This document shows, in pieces, positions 24,850 through 33,232 of a stretch of 44,352 nucleotides of DNA; position 1 is the first letter of the stretch, and every line of letters starts with the position of its first letter. This stretch comes from Lachnospiraceae bacterium (lineage in GTDB: Bacteria > Bacillota > Clostridia > Lachnospirales > Lachnospiraceae). Both the position numbers and the translations under genes were made by a program. A model generated the notes under the pieces. It was not told the DNA's origin. It made no database searches and saw only the letters and a program-made list of their open reading frames with translations. The stretch lies in the NCBI GenBank assembly GCA_024403275.1, contig JAKSSD010000015.1, forward strand, positions 1-44,352. Direction: 5' to 3'.

Positions 24850-25737
24850 ATGGGATATGGTAGTTACAGAGCAAGCGACTGGACAAAATTAAAAACAAGC
24901 AGAAAGCTTGATACAGCTACAACTAATGAGATTTTTAAGAGCGAAAAGGCAAAGGATAAATATCTTCCTAAGTATTTTGATAAGAGAGAGGCTAGAGATT
25001 CAGAAGAGCATCCAGAGTCAACTCCTATTATGATTGGTGTTGATGTTACAGGTTCTATGGGATATCTTTCAACACAGATTATCAAAGAGTCTTTAAATGA
25101 GCTTATGATGAAGCTTTATTCAACTGATTATATTACAGATCCACAGTTGTTATTTGCAGCAATTGGTGATGCTACTGCAGATGTATATCCACTTCAGGTA
25201 ACACAGTTTGAGACAGATATACGAATTGCTGAGCAGTTAATGGAATTATATCTTGAACAGGGCGGTGGAGATGGTCCTGAAGATTATGATTTATTATGGT
25301 ATTTTGCTGATAAATGTACAGATACTGATAGCTTCAATAAGAGACATAAAAAGGGCTTTTGTTTTACTATAGGTGATGCAAGTAATCATACAAAGCTTAC
25401 AAAGGAAGGCATTAAGAGAACATTTGGAACAGATGTTAAGAGGGATTTAACAGCAAAGGAATTAGCTAAGAACGCAAGTCAGAAGTATGAGCTTTTCCAT
25501 ATTATGATTGATAACTTTGCTTATGATAATATCAAGAGCTTTATTCCAGGCAGAGTAATCTATGTAAATAAGCAGGATATTAAATATCTTCCAGAAATTA
25601 TTATTTCAGTTATTCAGCTTACAAAGGGAACTGATAAGAATACAGTTTTGGAGCAGTGGGATGCTACAATAAGACCTATAATTAAGAATGCAATCGATAA
25701 ACTTACTATTGCTAAGGGTAAGCTTATTCATCTATAA
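24850..25737 (+). CDS. von Willebrand factor A domain protein
   Basis: This 295-residue soluble protein contains a vWA domain from about residue 60. The MIDAS metal site begins DVTGSMG (Asp65, Ser69), with further likely ligands in AAIGDATAD and GGGDGPEDYD. The first 60 residues are basic and hydrophilic. No signal peptide or membrane helix is present, so it works in the cytoplasm. It is translated from AGGAGAATTATT in one unit with the zinc-ribbon/kinase-like gene. Such vWA-kinase pairs recall TerY-type modules, but no PP2C or TerD gene is nearby. Confidence 0.8.
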   Translation: MGYGSYRASDWTKLKTSRKLDTATTNEIFKSEKAKDKYLPKYFDKREARDSEEHPESTPIMIGVDVTGSMGYLSTQIIKESLNELMMKLYSTDYITDPQLLFAAIGDATADVYPLQVTQFETDIRIAEQLMELYLEQGGGDGPEDYDLLWYFADKCTDTDSFNKRHKKGFCFTIGDASNHTKLTKEGIKRTFGTDVKRDLTAKELAKNASQKYELFHIMIDNFAYDNIKSFIPGRVIYVNKQDIKYLPEIIISVIQLTKGTDKNTVLEQWDATIRPIIKNAIDKLTIAKGKLIHL

Positions 25738-25775
25738 AATCTGACTGATTAAATATTTATATTTATTAGATATAA

Positions 25776-25819
25776 AGAGCCATATTTATTTCTTTTAATT
25801 AAATGTGGCTCTGTTTATT
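25776..25819 (+). terminator. Terminator after the vWA gene
   Basis: AGAGCCATATTTA (25776-25788) pairs with TAAATGTGGCTCT (25800-25812) over 13 positions with one wobble, followed by GTTTATTT. Confidence 0.85.
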
Positions 25820-25900
25820 TATCTCGACGAAAAGAAATGATGCTCGCGTAAATTACGTTATGAATGATCTTGAATAAGAATATATTTTGGAGGCAAATGG

Positions 25901-27100
25901 ATGATATATGCCGTAATCGGCTGTAATTATGGTGATGAAGGAAAAGGCCTGATTACAGATTTTTTATCATCAAAATCGAATAGTACTTTAGTTGTTAAGC
26001 ATAATGGTGGAGCACAGGCTGGTCATACAGTTGAAATTGAAGACAAAAGATTTGTATTTCATGAACTGTCTTCTGGTTCGTTTAGAAAAGCTGATACCTT
26101 CTGGGCCAAAACATATTATCCGGACCTTTATAAATTAAGGGATGAAATGGATGATTTTAGAAAAGTTGCAGGATTTGTCCCAGTAGTTAAAGCTTCGGAA
26201 ATTTGTAATATTACAACTATTGATGATGTACTTATAAATATGCTTTTAGAGACTTCCAGAGGCAATGAGAGACACGGAAGCTGTGGTATGGGTATAAATG
26301 AAGCAGATTTGCGTTTAAAAGCTGGTTTTTCATTAAGCTTAGGAGATATAGAGAAGTTAAGTGAAGATGAACTTACAGAGGCTTTGATTACAATTAGACA
26401 GAATTATACTATTAAGAGATTAGCGGAAGAAACAGTAGATATAAATAGTGATTATTATAAACTCTTAAATGATAGAAATGTATTATATAATTTTGCCTGT
26501 GAATTAGTATCAAATATTAAGCTTATAGAGATAGTAAAAGAAGAGGATACTAAAGCATTATTTGAAGCTTATGAGAATATAGTTTTTGAGAATGGACAGG
26601 GTTTGCTTCTTGATTCAGAATATGAGGCAAACTGGCCTAATGTGACTGCATCACGCACAGGTATTATTAATCCAGTTAGGATATTAAACGATTATGGAAT
26701 GAAGCTTGATAAAGCTTGTTATGTTTCAAGAACTTATATTACTAAGCATGGTGCTGGCAGATTAGCCAATGAGGATTCATCTATTGCAAATAGATATGAG
26801 ATTGACGATCAAACAAATATTACTAATAAGTGGCAGGGAAGTATTAGATTTGCATCATTTGAAGATAAGTACGAATTAAGGGACAATATAAAAGAAGACT
26901 TAAAAGATTTATCTAAGAATATTAAATGTGATTTGTACCTGACACATTTAAATGAGACAAATAATGCAATTCTTGTAAATGATAAAGAGATTAAATTAGA
27001 AGAATTTATGGATGAAAAGAACAGGGAATTATTTGATAAGATTCACCTGTCTAACACTAAATTTTCAAAAGATATACATGAACACATTTTATTATTATGA
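25901..27100 (+). CDS. Divergent adenylosuccinate synthetase (PurA)-like enzyme
   Basis: This 399-residue protein has the PurA fold markers: GCNYGDEGKG (Asp12, the catalytic base in PurA), GGAQAGHT (His42, the PurA catalytic His), TSRGNERHGSCGMG, ENGQGLLLD and VSRTY. The recognition parts differ from canonical PurA: GGHNAGHT is GGAQAGHT, the SRGIGPAY block is changed, the T-x-VGEGPFPTE segment is ITKHGAGRLANED, and the aspartate-binding TTGRxRR loop is NITNKWQGSIRF. It therefore probably joins a different amine or purine-like substrate using GTP or ATP. A strong GGAGG precedes the ATG. Its last 23 bases overlap the transglutaminase gene. I do not know its product. Confidence 0.75.
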   Translation: MIYAVIGCNYGDEGKGLITDFLSSKSNSTLVVKHNGGAQAGHTVEIEDKRFVFHELSSGSFRKADTFWAKTYYPDLYKLRDEMDDFRKVAGFVPVVKASEICNITTIDDVLINMLLETSRGNERHGSCGMGINEADLRLKAGFSLSLGDIEKLSEDELTEALITIRQNYTIKRLAEETVDINSDYYKLLNDRNVLYNFACELVSNIKLIEIVKEEDTKALFEAYENIVFENGQGLLLDSEYEANWPNVTASRTGIINPVRILNDYGMKLDKACYVSRTYITKHGAGRLANEDSSIANRYEIDDQTNITNKWQGSIRFASFEDKYELRDNIKEDLKDLSKNIKCDLYLTHLNETNNAILVNDKEIKLEEFMDEKNRELFDKIHLSNTKFSKDIHEHILLL

Positions 27101-28094
27101 ACAACTAAATAAGAAACAGCAAAAAGCCTATTATGCAATAAAAGAAGGTCTGCTAGATATTAAGGATTCTTTTATGGTACCTATGCTTGATCGAAAAGAA
27201 TTATCTGATATCTATTTCATGATAAGAATGGATTGCCCAGAGATTTTTTATTCAGTTAGATTTTCCTATAAATACTATGAGGAATCCTCATTTGTGGAAA
27301 TGATACCAGAGTATTTATTTAAGGCAGATAAGATAAGAGAACACAGGCAGGCAATGAAGTCTCGTATTGAGAAATTAGCCAGGCAGGCAAAGGATTTGGA
27401 TGAGAAGGGTAAGGAAGTCTTTATTCATGATTATCTTGTACAGAATGTAAAGTATGATAAACTGAAAAAAGAATACTCTCATGAAATAATTGGTGCCCTT
27501 GGAAACGGTGTTGCAGTTTGTGAAGGGATTGCCAAGTCTGTTAAGGCACTTTGTGATGCACTTAATATCTGGTGCATTGTGGTTATCGCAGAGGCCAATC
27601 CTGATAATGGAATTAAATATAGACATGCCTGGAATATTGTTAAGATAAATGGTAAATTTTATCATTTAGATGCGACCTTTGATAATAATATTACCAAGGA
27701 TGAAATGGTGAGATATGATTATTTCAATCTGTCAGATAAGCAGATATTCAGAGACCATGAGCCTTTAGTTTGGAAGGCAGTAGAGTGTACGGATTCTGAT
27801 AATTTTTATTATAAGGAGAAAAAGGTTTCCTGGACTACAGTTGAAGAGGTTAGAAAAAGGGCTGCTCAGGCAGTTAAGAAGAATAAGCCTATGCTGTTTC
27901 ACTGGAGAGGTGGCTATTTAACAAAAGAAGTTTTAAAGGAATTAATTGAGGTTATTACTGAAGAAGCTAAGAATAAAGATAAAAATGCACTTGTTTCAGT
28001 CAACTGGCCTCAGGCAGTATTGAAGGTAAGATTTGAAAAAGATGTTGTTAAGGAAGTCGAGATGGAGGATGCTCTAATCTCGGTTGAAGAGTAG
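27078..28094 (+). CDS. Transglutaminase-like cysteine protease
   Basis: This 338-residue protein carries a transglutaminase core with Cys148 (GVAVCEGIAKSV), His183 (YRHAWNIV) and Asp198 (YHLDATFDN), the papain-like triad. The N-terminal 110 residues are helical and highly charged; the C-terminal 90 are unassigned. There is no signal peptide, so it is cytoplasmic, unlike most transglutaminase-like proteases of the wall. I chose ATG 27078, which overlaps the PurA-like gene by 23 bases; a longer frame to 27012 has no ribosome site. It may cleave or modify a peptide in the same pathway as the PurA-like enzyme; this is inference. Confidence 0.75.
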   Translation: MNTFYYYEQLNKKQQKAYYAIKEGLLDIKDSFMVPMLDRKELSDIYFMIRMDCPEIFYSVRFSYKYYEESSFVEMIPEYLFKADKIREHRQAMKSRIEKLARQAKDLDEKGKEVFIHDYLVQNVKYDKLKKEYSHEIIGALGNGVAVCEGIAKSVKALCDALNIWCIVVIAEANPDNGIKYRHAWNIVKINGKFYHLDATFDNNITKDEMVRYDYFNLSDKQIFRDHEPLVWKAVECTDSDNFYYKEKKVSWTTVEEVRKRAAQAVKKNKPMLFHWRGGYLTKEVLKELIEVITEEAKNKDKNALVSVNWPQAVLKVRFEKDVVKEVEMEDALISVEE

Positions 28095-28144
28095 CCTTAA
28101 ATTAAATGAATAGTTATTAATACTATAAGAATGAGAGAATAGAA

Positions 28145-28846
28145 ATGAAAGAAAATAAGGTTGTGCTTACGATTAAAAAGGTAATAATACTCATGGTGGG
28201 TTTAGCAATTGCTCACGCAGGAGTATCACTTTTTATTTCAGCAAATTTAGGATCAGACCCTTTTAATGTTTTTATACAAGGATTATTTAGAACAATAACC
28301 AGATTTCTTCCTTTTGATTTTATAACTCATGGAAGAGTGCATATTGTCATAAGCATATTGATTATTATAATTCTTTTGATAGTGGACAGAAGTTATATTA
28401 AGATTGGAACTATTCTTTGCATGGTTTTTGGTGGACCATTTATTGATTTATTTAATAAGCTTTATGCACCTATGTTTGACCATGAAATATCCTTAGCTAT
28501 GAGAGTAATGTATAATGTAATGGGATGTATTATTCTTGCTAATGGCATGTCTATAGTAATTAAATCACAGGCAGGAACTGGTCCTAATGATTTGGTAGCT
28601 TTGGTTATAAGTGACAAGATAAAAAAGAAATTTAGTATTGTAAGAATTATAGTTGATATCTGTTTTGCAGGTATTGGTTTCGCACTTGGCGGAAAGCTTG
28701 GAATTGGTACAATTATTTGTGCATTCTTAGTCGGACCGGTAGCTGGAATTATGATGCCTGTATACGAGAGAATTATAAATAAGGATATTCTAAAAATCGA
28801 GAGTTATGATCCACCTAAGAAGGAGATGGATGATTTAGGTGAGTAA
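28145..28846 (+). CDS. YczE/YyaS/YitT-family membrane protein
   Basis: This 233-residue protein has five to six membrane helices and the family signatures FISANLGSDPFNVFIQGL near the start and KSQAGTGPNDLVALVIS in the middle. B. subtilis YczE members have been linked to secondary-metabolite systems, but no general role is known. It lies 50 bases after the transglutaminase gene with a weak ribosome site and overlaps the next gene by 8 bases. Confidence 0.85.
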   Translation: MKENKVVLTIKKVIILMVGLAIAHAGVSLFISANLGSDPFNVFIQGLFRTITRFLPFDFITHGRVHIVISILIIIILLIVDRSYIKIGTILCMVFGGPFIDLFNKLYAPMFDHEISLAMRVMYNVMGCIILANGMSIVIKSQAGTGPNDLVALVISDKIKKKFSIVRIIVDICFAGIGFALGGKLGIGTIICAFLVGPVAGIMMPVYERIINKDILKIESYDPPKKEMDDLGE

Positions 28847-29642
28847 GAAAAGATTTTTCTATGGTAAATATTATAAATGCATTGCAGACGATGGTTATTC
28901 TTTTGCATTGATTGATAGTGAATCAAATGATGGTTTAGCTAAGCAGTTTATCACTCCTGATGGAAGCTATCAGATTGAAGATGTAAGTCAGATTAAGGTT
29001 ACCGATAATGAATTGATATTTGATGTTTCAAACGATGATATCACGTTAAAGGGTAGTGTCAAAATGAGTGATTTTCATCCACTTAAACGTAGTGCGATGG
29101 GACCATTTAAAATGCTTGCAGGAATAATGGAGTGCAGCCATGACATTTATTCTATGTATCATAAGCTTGAAGGTAATATAGAGATAAATGGTGTTAATCA
29201 TAGTTTCAAAGAAGCCTATGGTTATATTGAAGGAGATAAGGGAGTTAATTTCCCGGATAAGTATATTTGGTATAACTCAGTCGGTAAGAATTATGGAGTG
29301 ACACTTGCTATAGCCACAATTCCAATTGCATTTATTCATTTTACAGGTCTTCTTGGTTTTGTAAGCTATGAGGGAAAAGAGTATTATATTTGTACATATA
29401 CTGGTGGGAAAAGAGTAAAGGTTAGCCCAGAAGAAATCATTGTAAAAAAGGGAAAATATCAGTTAAGAATCGCTATAGAAGAGCTTGGTGGACATTTATT
29501 AAAAGCTCCTCAAAACGGTTCGATGAAAAGATATATTAAGGAGAATCTGGCTACTCCTACCAAAGTTTATTTAACATATGATGGTAAAGAGATACTAACA
29601 AGAGAAGATAAGATTTCATCGCTTGAATATATGTTTGATTAA
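28839..29642 (+). CDS. Tocopherol-cyclase-like protein
   Basis: This 267-residue soluble protein contains the block FKEAYGYIEGDKGVNFPDKYIWYNS, which matches the GYIEKDWG-x-FP-x-WIW motif of the tocopherol cyclase-like family (PF14249). Bacteria of this kind make no tocopherol, so it probably binds or cyclises another lipid, or is a lipocalin-like binding protein. The GTG start overlaps the previous gene by 8 bases, with a TTTAGG site adjacent and AAGGAG further upstream. It is in an operon with the YczE gene. Confidence 0.75.
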   Translation: MSKKRFFYGKYYKCIADDGYSFALIDSESNDGLAKQFITPDGSYQIEDVSQIKVTDNELIFDVSNDDITLKGSVKMSDFHPLKRSAMGPFKMLAGIMECSHDIYSMYHKLEGNIEINGVNHSFKEAYGYIEGDKGVNFPDKYIWYNSVGKNYGVTLAIATIPIAFIHFTGLLGFVSYEGKEYYICTYTGGKRVKVSPEEIIVKKGKYQLRIAIEELGGHLLKAPQNGSMKRYIKENLATPTKVYLTYDGKEILTREDKISSLEYMFD

Positions 29643-29677
29643 AATTACTAGAAATAAATACTAAAAGGAAAATAAAG

Positions 29678-31411
29678 ATGAAAACTATTTTAAAACTTAC
29701 TAAGGAAGCAGCTCGATATAAAGGTTTTTATTTTGGCGCAATAATGGCAACACTTCTTCTTACAGGAGTTAACCTTGCAGCGCCCAAAGTCCTATCTTCA
29801 GCAACTGGTATTATCAGTGATGGTGTAACAGGAGAAGATGCTAAAAATATTATGATTCTGGCAGCGGTTCTTCTTTGCTTATATTTGGGAAGAGTTTTGT
29901 TCAGATTCCTTAATAATTATTTGGCTCATAAGGCTGCCTGGGAACTGGTAGGCGATTTAAGACAAAGTCTTTATGAGAAGATGCAGTCAATGGATCTTGG
30001 ATTCTTTCACGATAAGCAGACTGGTGATCTGATGAGTCGTGTTGTAAATGATACTAGAGAATTTGAATTGCTATATGCTCATATAATTCCGGAAATGATT
30101 ACAAATGTCCTTACTTTTATTGGAGTTTTAGTAATCCTTCTTCTTATAAATTGGAAACTTGCTTTGCTTACATGCTGTCCAATTCCATTAATACTTGTAT
30201 CAGGTATTATTTTTGCGAAGGTTATAAGACCATATTTTAGAGCCTCACAAAAGATTATGGGTGAGCTGAATGCTTTACTTCAGGATGATTTGTCTGGTAT
30301 TCATGAAATCCAGGCTTTTGGTCAGCAGGAAGAAGAAGCAAAGAAAATGCGTACAGCCAATGACAGACAGGTAGTTGCTATGCTCAAGGCTTTACGTGCA
30401 AGTGCGATTTTTCATCCAACAGTAGAATTCATATCAGGACTTGGAACGGTTTTAGTTATATTCTTTGGTGGTGTAATGGCTGTTAAATTCAATTTATCAG
30501 TTGAAGATATAGTTTCCTTCGTTCTTTATTTATCATTGTTCTATGCACCTGTAACAGGACTTGCTCAGTTGTTGGAAAATCTTCAGCAGGCACTTGCTGG
30601 AGGAGAGAGGGTATCACTTATTCTTAATACTCCATCACAGATTACAGATGAGGAAGATGCTAAGGATTTAGAAAATGTTGAGGGAGCAATTTCTTTTGAA
30701 AATGTAGTATTTCAGTATGAAGAGGATATGCCTGTATTAAAGGATATTTCCTTTGAATGCAAGCCAGGAATGATGGTAGCTTTAGTAGGACCAACAGGTG
30801 TAGGAAAGACTACTATTACTCAACTTTTATCAAGATTTTACGATCCAACATCAGGTGTGGTTAAGATTGATAATAAGGATATTAAGCATGCGACTCTTTC
30901 GAGTCTTAGAAAGAATATAGCGCCGGTTCTTCAGGATACATTTCTATTTAATGCCACAATAGCAGACAATATTGGATATGCAAATGCTAAGGCATCAAGG
31001 GAAGAAATAATTGAGGCTGCAAAAGCCGCTCATATCCATGAGGATATTATGAAGATGCCTGAACAGTATGAAACTATGGTAGGCGAACGTGGATTAAGAT
31101 TGTCAGGTGGTCAGAAACAAAGAGTAGCCATTGCAAGAGCAATACTTAGAAAGAGTCCAATAATTGTTCTTGATGAGGCAACTGCTTCAGTTGATGTGGA
31201 GACTGAGAGTCAGATTCAAAAGGCTATAGATGAAATCGCAGGTACAAGAACTATTGTTGCCATTGCACATCGACTCTCAACAATTAAGCATGCAGATTTA
31301 ATACTTGTAGTAGAAAATGGTGTGATTTCGGAAGCAGGAAATCACGATGAATTAATGGCTAAGAAAGGCTACTATTACCAGATGAATGGAAAGCGTTCTG
31401 TGGAGGCATAG
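29678..31411 (+). CDS. MsbA/MdlB-type ABC exporter (fused membrane + ATPase)
   Basis: This 577-residue half-transporter has six membrane helices in residues 1-320 and an ATPase domain from about 335. Walker A is GPTGVGKTT (371-379), the signature is LSGGQKQRVAIARAI and Walker B is IIVLDEATASVD. It should form a homodimer exporting a lipid, peptide or drug. It is preceded by AAAAGGAAA and lies 35 bases after the cyclase-like gene, so it may be part of that operon. The substrate is unknown. Confidence 0.93.
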   Translation: MKTILKLTKEAARYKGFYFGAIMATLLLTGVNLAAPKVLSSATGIISDGVTGEDAKNIMILAAVLLCLYLGRVLFRFLNNYLAHKAAWELVGDLRQSLYEKMQSMDLGFFHDKQTGDLMSRVVNDTREFELLYAHIIPEMITNVLTFIGVLVILLLINWKLALLTCCPIPLILVSGIIFAKVIRPYFRASQKIMGELNALLQDDLSGIHEIQAFGQQEEEAKKMRTANDRQVVAMLKALRASAIFHPTVEFISGLGTVLVIFFGGVMAVKFNLSVEDIVSFVLYLSLFYAPVTGLAQLLENLQQALAGGERVSLILNTPSQITDEEDAKDLENVEGAISFENVVFQYEEDMPVLKDISFECKPGMMVALVGPTGVGKTTITQLLSRFYDPTSGVVKIDNKDIKHATLSSLRKNIAPVLQDTFLFNATIADNIGYANAKASREEIIEAAKAAHIHEDIMKMPEQYETMVGERGLRLSGGQKQRVAIARAILRKSPIIVLDEATASVDVETESQIQKAIDEIAGTRTIVAIAHRLSTIKHADLILVVENGVISEAGNHDELMAKKGYYYQMNGKRSVEA

Positions 31412-31469
31412 AGGTATGTGGCATCTACAATACTTGTTCCTTACACGTTTAGTTGCTTAACGAAAGGGC

Positions 31470-31497
31470 TTGCAATAATATTAAATCTACGTATAAT
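31470..31497 (+). promoter_or_regulatory. Sigma-A promoter before the SCP2 protein gene
   Basis: TTGCAA (31470-31475), 16-base spacer, TATAAT (31492-31497), with the ribosome site 23 bases downstream. Confidence 0.7.
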
Positions 31498-31534
31498 ATA
31501 ATTCGTTTGATATAAACAAATGGAGGATTTTATT

Positions 31535-31999
31535 ATGACATATGAAGAATTAGTGGCAGCTGCAAAGAAAGAATTTACAAACGCAGACGCAAGCAGAATC
31601 AATGAGCATTTAGCAATTCAGTTCAACGTAACTGGTGAGGCAGCAGGTGCATTTTATTTAGAGATTAAGGATGGCAACATTTCAGTTGAGCCATATGAAT
31701 ATTATGATCGCGATGTTATTGTTACAGCTGATGCTGAAACATTAATCATGATCGCAAGTGGTAAGCTTGGTATCGAAGCTGCATATCTTACAGGTAAGAT
31801 TAAGGCTGAAGGAAATCTTGGTAAGGGATTACTTCTTAAGAACCTTGGTAAGAAAGTAGTTAAGAAGGCAGCTACTAAGAAAGCAGCTCCAAAGAAGGCT
31901 GAGCCTAAGACAGAAAAGAAGGCAGAAGCTAAGAAGACAGAAGCTAAGACAGAAAAGAAAGTTGCAACAAAGAAAGCTGACGCAAAGAAGACTAAATAA
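31535..31999 (+). CDS. SCP2 sterol-carrier-like protein with lysine-rich tail
   Basis: This 154-residue protein has an SCP2 domain at about residues 1-105 (FNVTGEAAGAFYLEIKDG, VIVTADAETLIMIASGKL, YLTGKIKAEGNLGKGLLL), normally a lipid-binding pocket. Residues 106-154 are a repetitive Lys/Ala/Glu/Thr tail with about 21 lysines, of the kind seen in histone H1-like bacterial proteins. The start is ATG 31535 after TGGAGG; an in-frame ATG at 31520 is the ribosome site itself. It has its own promoter and terminator. The tail could bind nucleic acid, polyanions or membranes. Confidence 0.85.
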   Translation: MTYEELVAAAKKEFTNADASRINEHLAIQFNVTGEAAGAFYLEIKDGNISVEPYEYYDRDVIVTADAETLIMIASGKLGIEAAYLTGKIKAEGNLGKGLLLKNLGKKVVKKAATKKAAPKKAEPKTEKKAEAKKTEAKTEKKVATKKADAKKTK

Positions 32000-32021
32000 T
32001 TATTGTATTTAGATAAAGATT

Positions 32022-32050
32022 AAGCGATGACGAAAGTCGTCGCTTTTTTT
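32022..32050 (+). terminator. Rho-independent terminator
   Basis: AAGCGATGAC (32022-32031) pairs with GTCGTCGCTT (32036-32045) around a GAAA tetraloop and is followed by more T. Confidence 0.93.
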
Positions 32051-32112
32051 ATAGCCTTTTTTTATAGCATAAAAGTTAATGTAAACGAAATAAAACAAAA
32101 TGTAAAATATAG

Positions 32113-32141
32113 TTGACAAAAAGTAATATAAGATTTAATAT
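32113..32141 (+). promoter_or_regulatory. Sigma-A promoter for the CPBP-HTH-chromate operon
   Basis: Perfect TTGACA (32113-32118), 17-base spacer, TAATAT (32136-32141). The first gene starts 60 bases downstream. Confidence 0.75.
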
Positions 32142-32201
32142 AAGCTTATCAAATCGGGGACGCCTGATTAATTAGTTATTTATTTACGAGAGGATACGAA
32201 A

Positions 32202-33221
32202 ATGGAAGATAATAAATTAAGAAAAAAAGGTATAAGTGGTATAGGTTTTAGATATTCAATATTTGCGATATTAGTAGTAGCTATACAGATGGGATTATCA
32301 ACAGCTATTCATTTATTCGCTACAAACTTAACAGATAGACAGAATTCATTTTTATCATTCTTATTGATTATTATTTCAATGGATGTTATTGGATTTCCAT
32401 TTGTTTTTCTTTTACATAAGAAGCTTGAGAAGGTTCATATTGAAAAAACAAAATTAGGTTTTTGGAAATATGTTTCAGGTATATTTATTTGTGCAGGCTT
32501 CTGTGGAGTGGGTAGTATTATTGGAGCAGTTTTAAATGCATTGTTTACAGTTCCTTTTGGTGGTCAAATGAATGATACAACTATTGTTACACTTATGATG
32601 GATTCAAATCCATTAATTAGAATTCTCACAGTTGCTATTTTAGCTCCAATATTTGAGGAACTTATATTTAGAAAAGTATTAGTTGATCACCTTGCTAAAT
32701 ATGGCAAGGTAGTTGCAATAGTAGCATCAGGCCTTATGTTTGGTATGTTTCATGGTAACTTTGCTCAGTGCTTCTTTGCATCATTTCTTGGATTTTTCTT
32801 TGCATATGTTTATTTAAAGACAGGAAATATTCTTTATACAATTGGATATCATATGATAATAAACTTTACAACATCAGTATTTACCATGTTCTTTACAACA
32901 AGATTTCTCGCAGTATATACAGAGGAAAATATGAATGCCTTGTCTGCTGGTAGTGTTGATGCAGTGGCTATTATTTTACCTCCAATGTTAATGTATATTG
33001 CATGGATGGGATTTCTTGGTCTTTGTGCTCTTGCAGGAATTGTGCTTTTCTTTATAAATCTTAAGAAATTTAAGGTAAATGAAGAAGAGGGCGCATTAAC
33101 TAAAGGTCAGTCTATTAAAGCAGTAATCACTAACCCAGGAATGATTGTTTTCTTTGTGATTTGTGCAGGCTTATTTTTACAATCATATCTCCCAGGAATT
33201 GTAAATTTCTTTATAAAATAA
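32202..33221 (+). CDS. CPBP/CAAX-type intramembrane metalloprotease
   Basis: This 339-residue protein has about eight membrane helices. The CPBP (Abi) motifs are present: EELIFRKVL with Glu152, Glu153 and Arg157; MFGMFHGN; and YHMIINF. These residues form the zinc site of Rce1-type proteases. Bacterial members cleave membrane peptides, process bacteriocins or give immunity to them. GAGAGGA precedes the ATG. The next gene follows after 11 bases. Confidence 0.9.
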   Translation: MEDNKLRKKGISGIGFRYSIFAILVVAIQMGLSTAIHLFATNLTDRQNSFLSFLLIIISMDVIGFPFVFLLHKKLEKVHIEKTKLGFWKYVSGIFICAGFCGVGSIIGAVLNALFTVPFGGQMNDTTIVTLMMDSNPLIRILTVAILAPIFEELIFRKVLVDHLAKYGKVVAIVASGLMFGMFHGNFAQCFFASFLGFFFAYVYLKTGNILYTIGYHMIINFTTSVFTMFFTTRFLAVYTEENMNALSAGSVDAVAIILPPMLMYIAWMGFLGLCALAGIVLFFINLKKFKVNEEEGALTKGQSIKAVITNPGMIVFFVICAGLFLQSYLPGIVNFFIK

Positions 33222-33232
33222 GGAGTTAGAAT

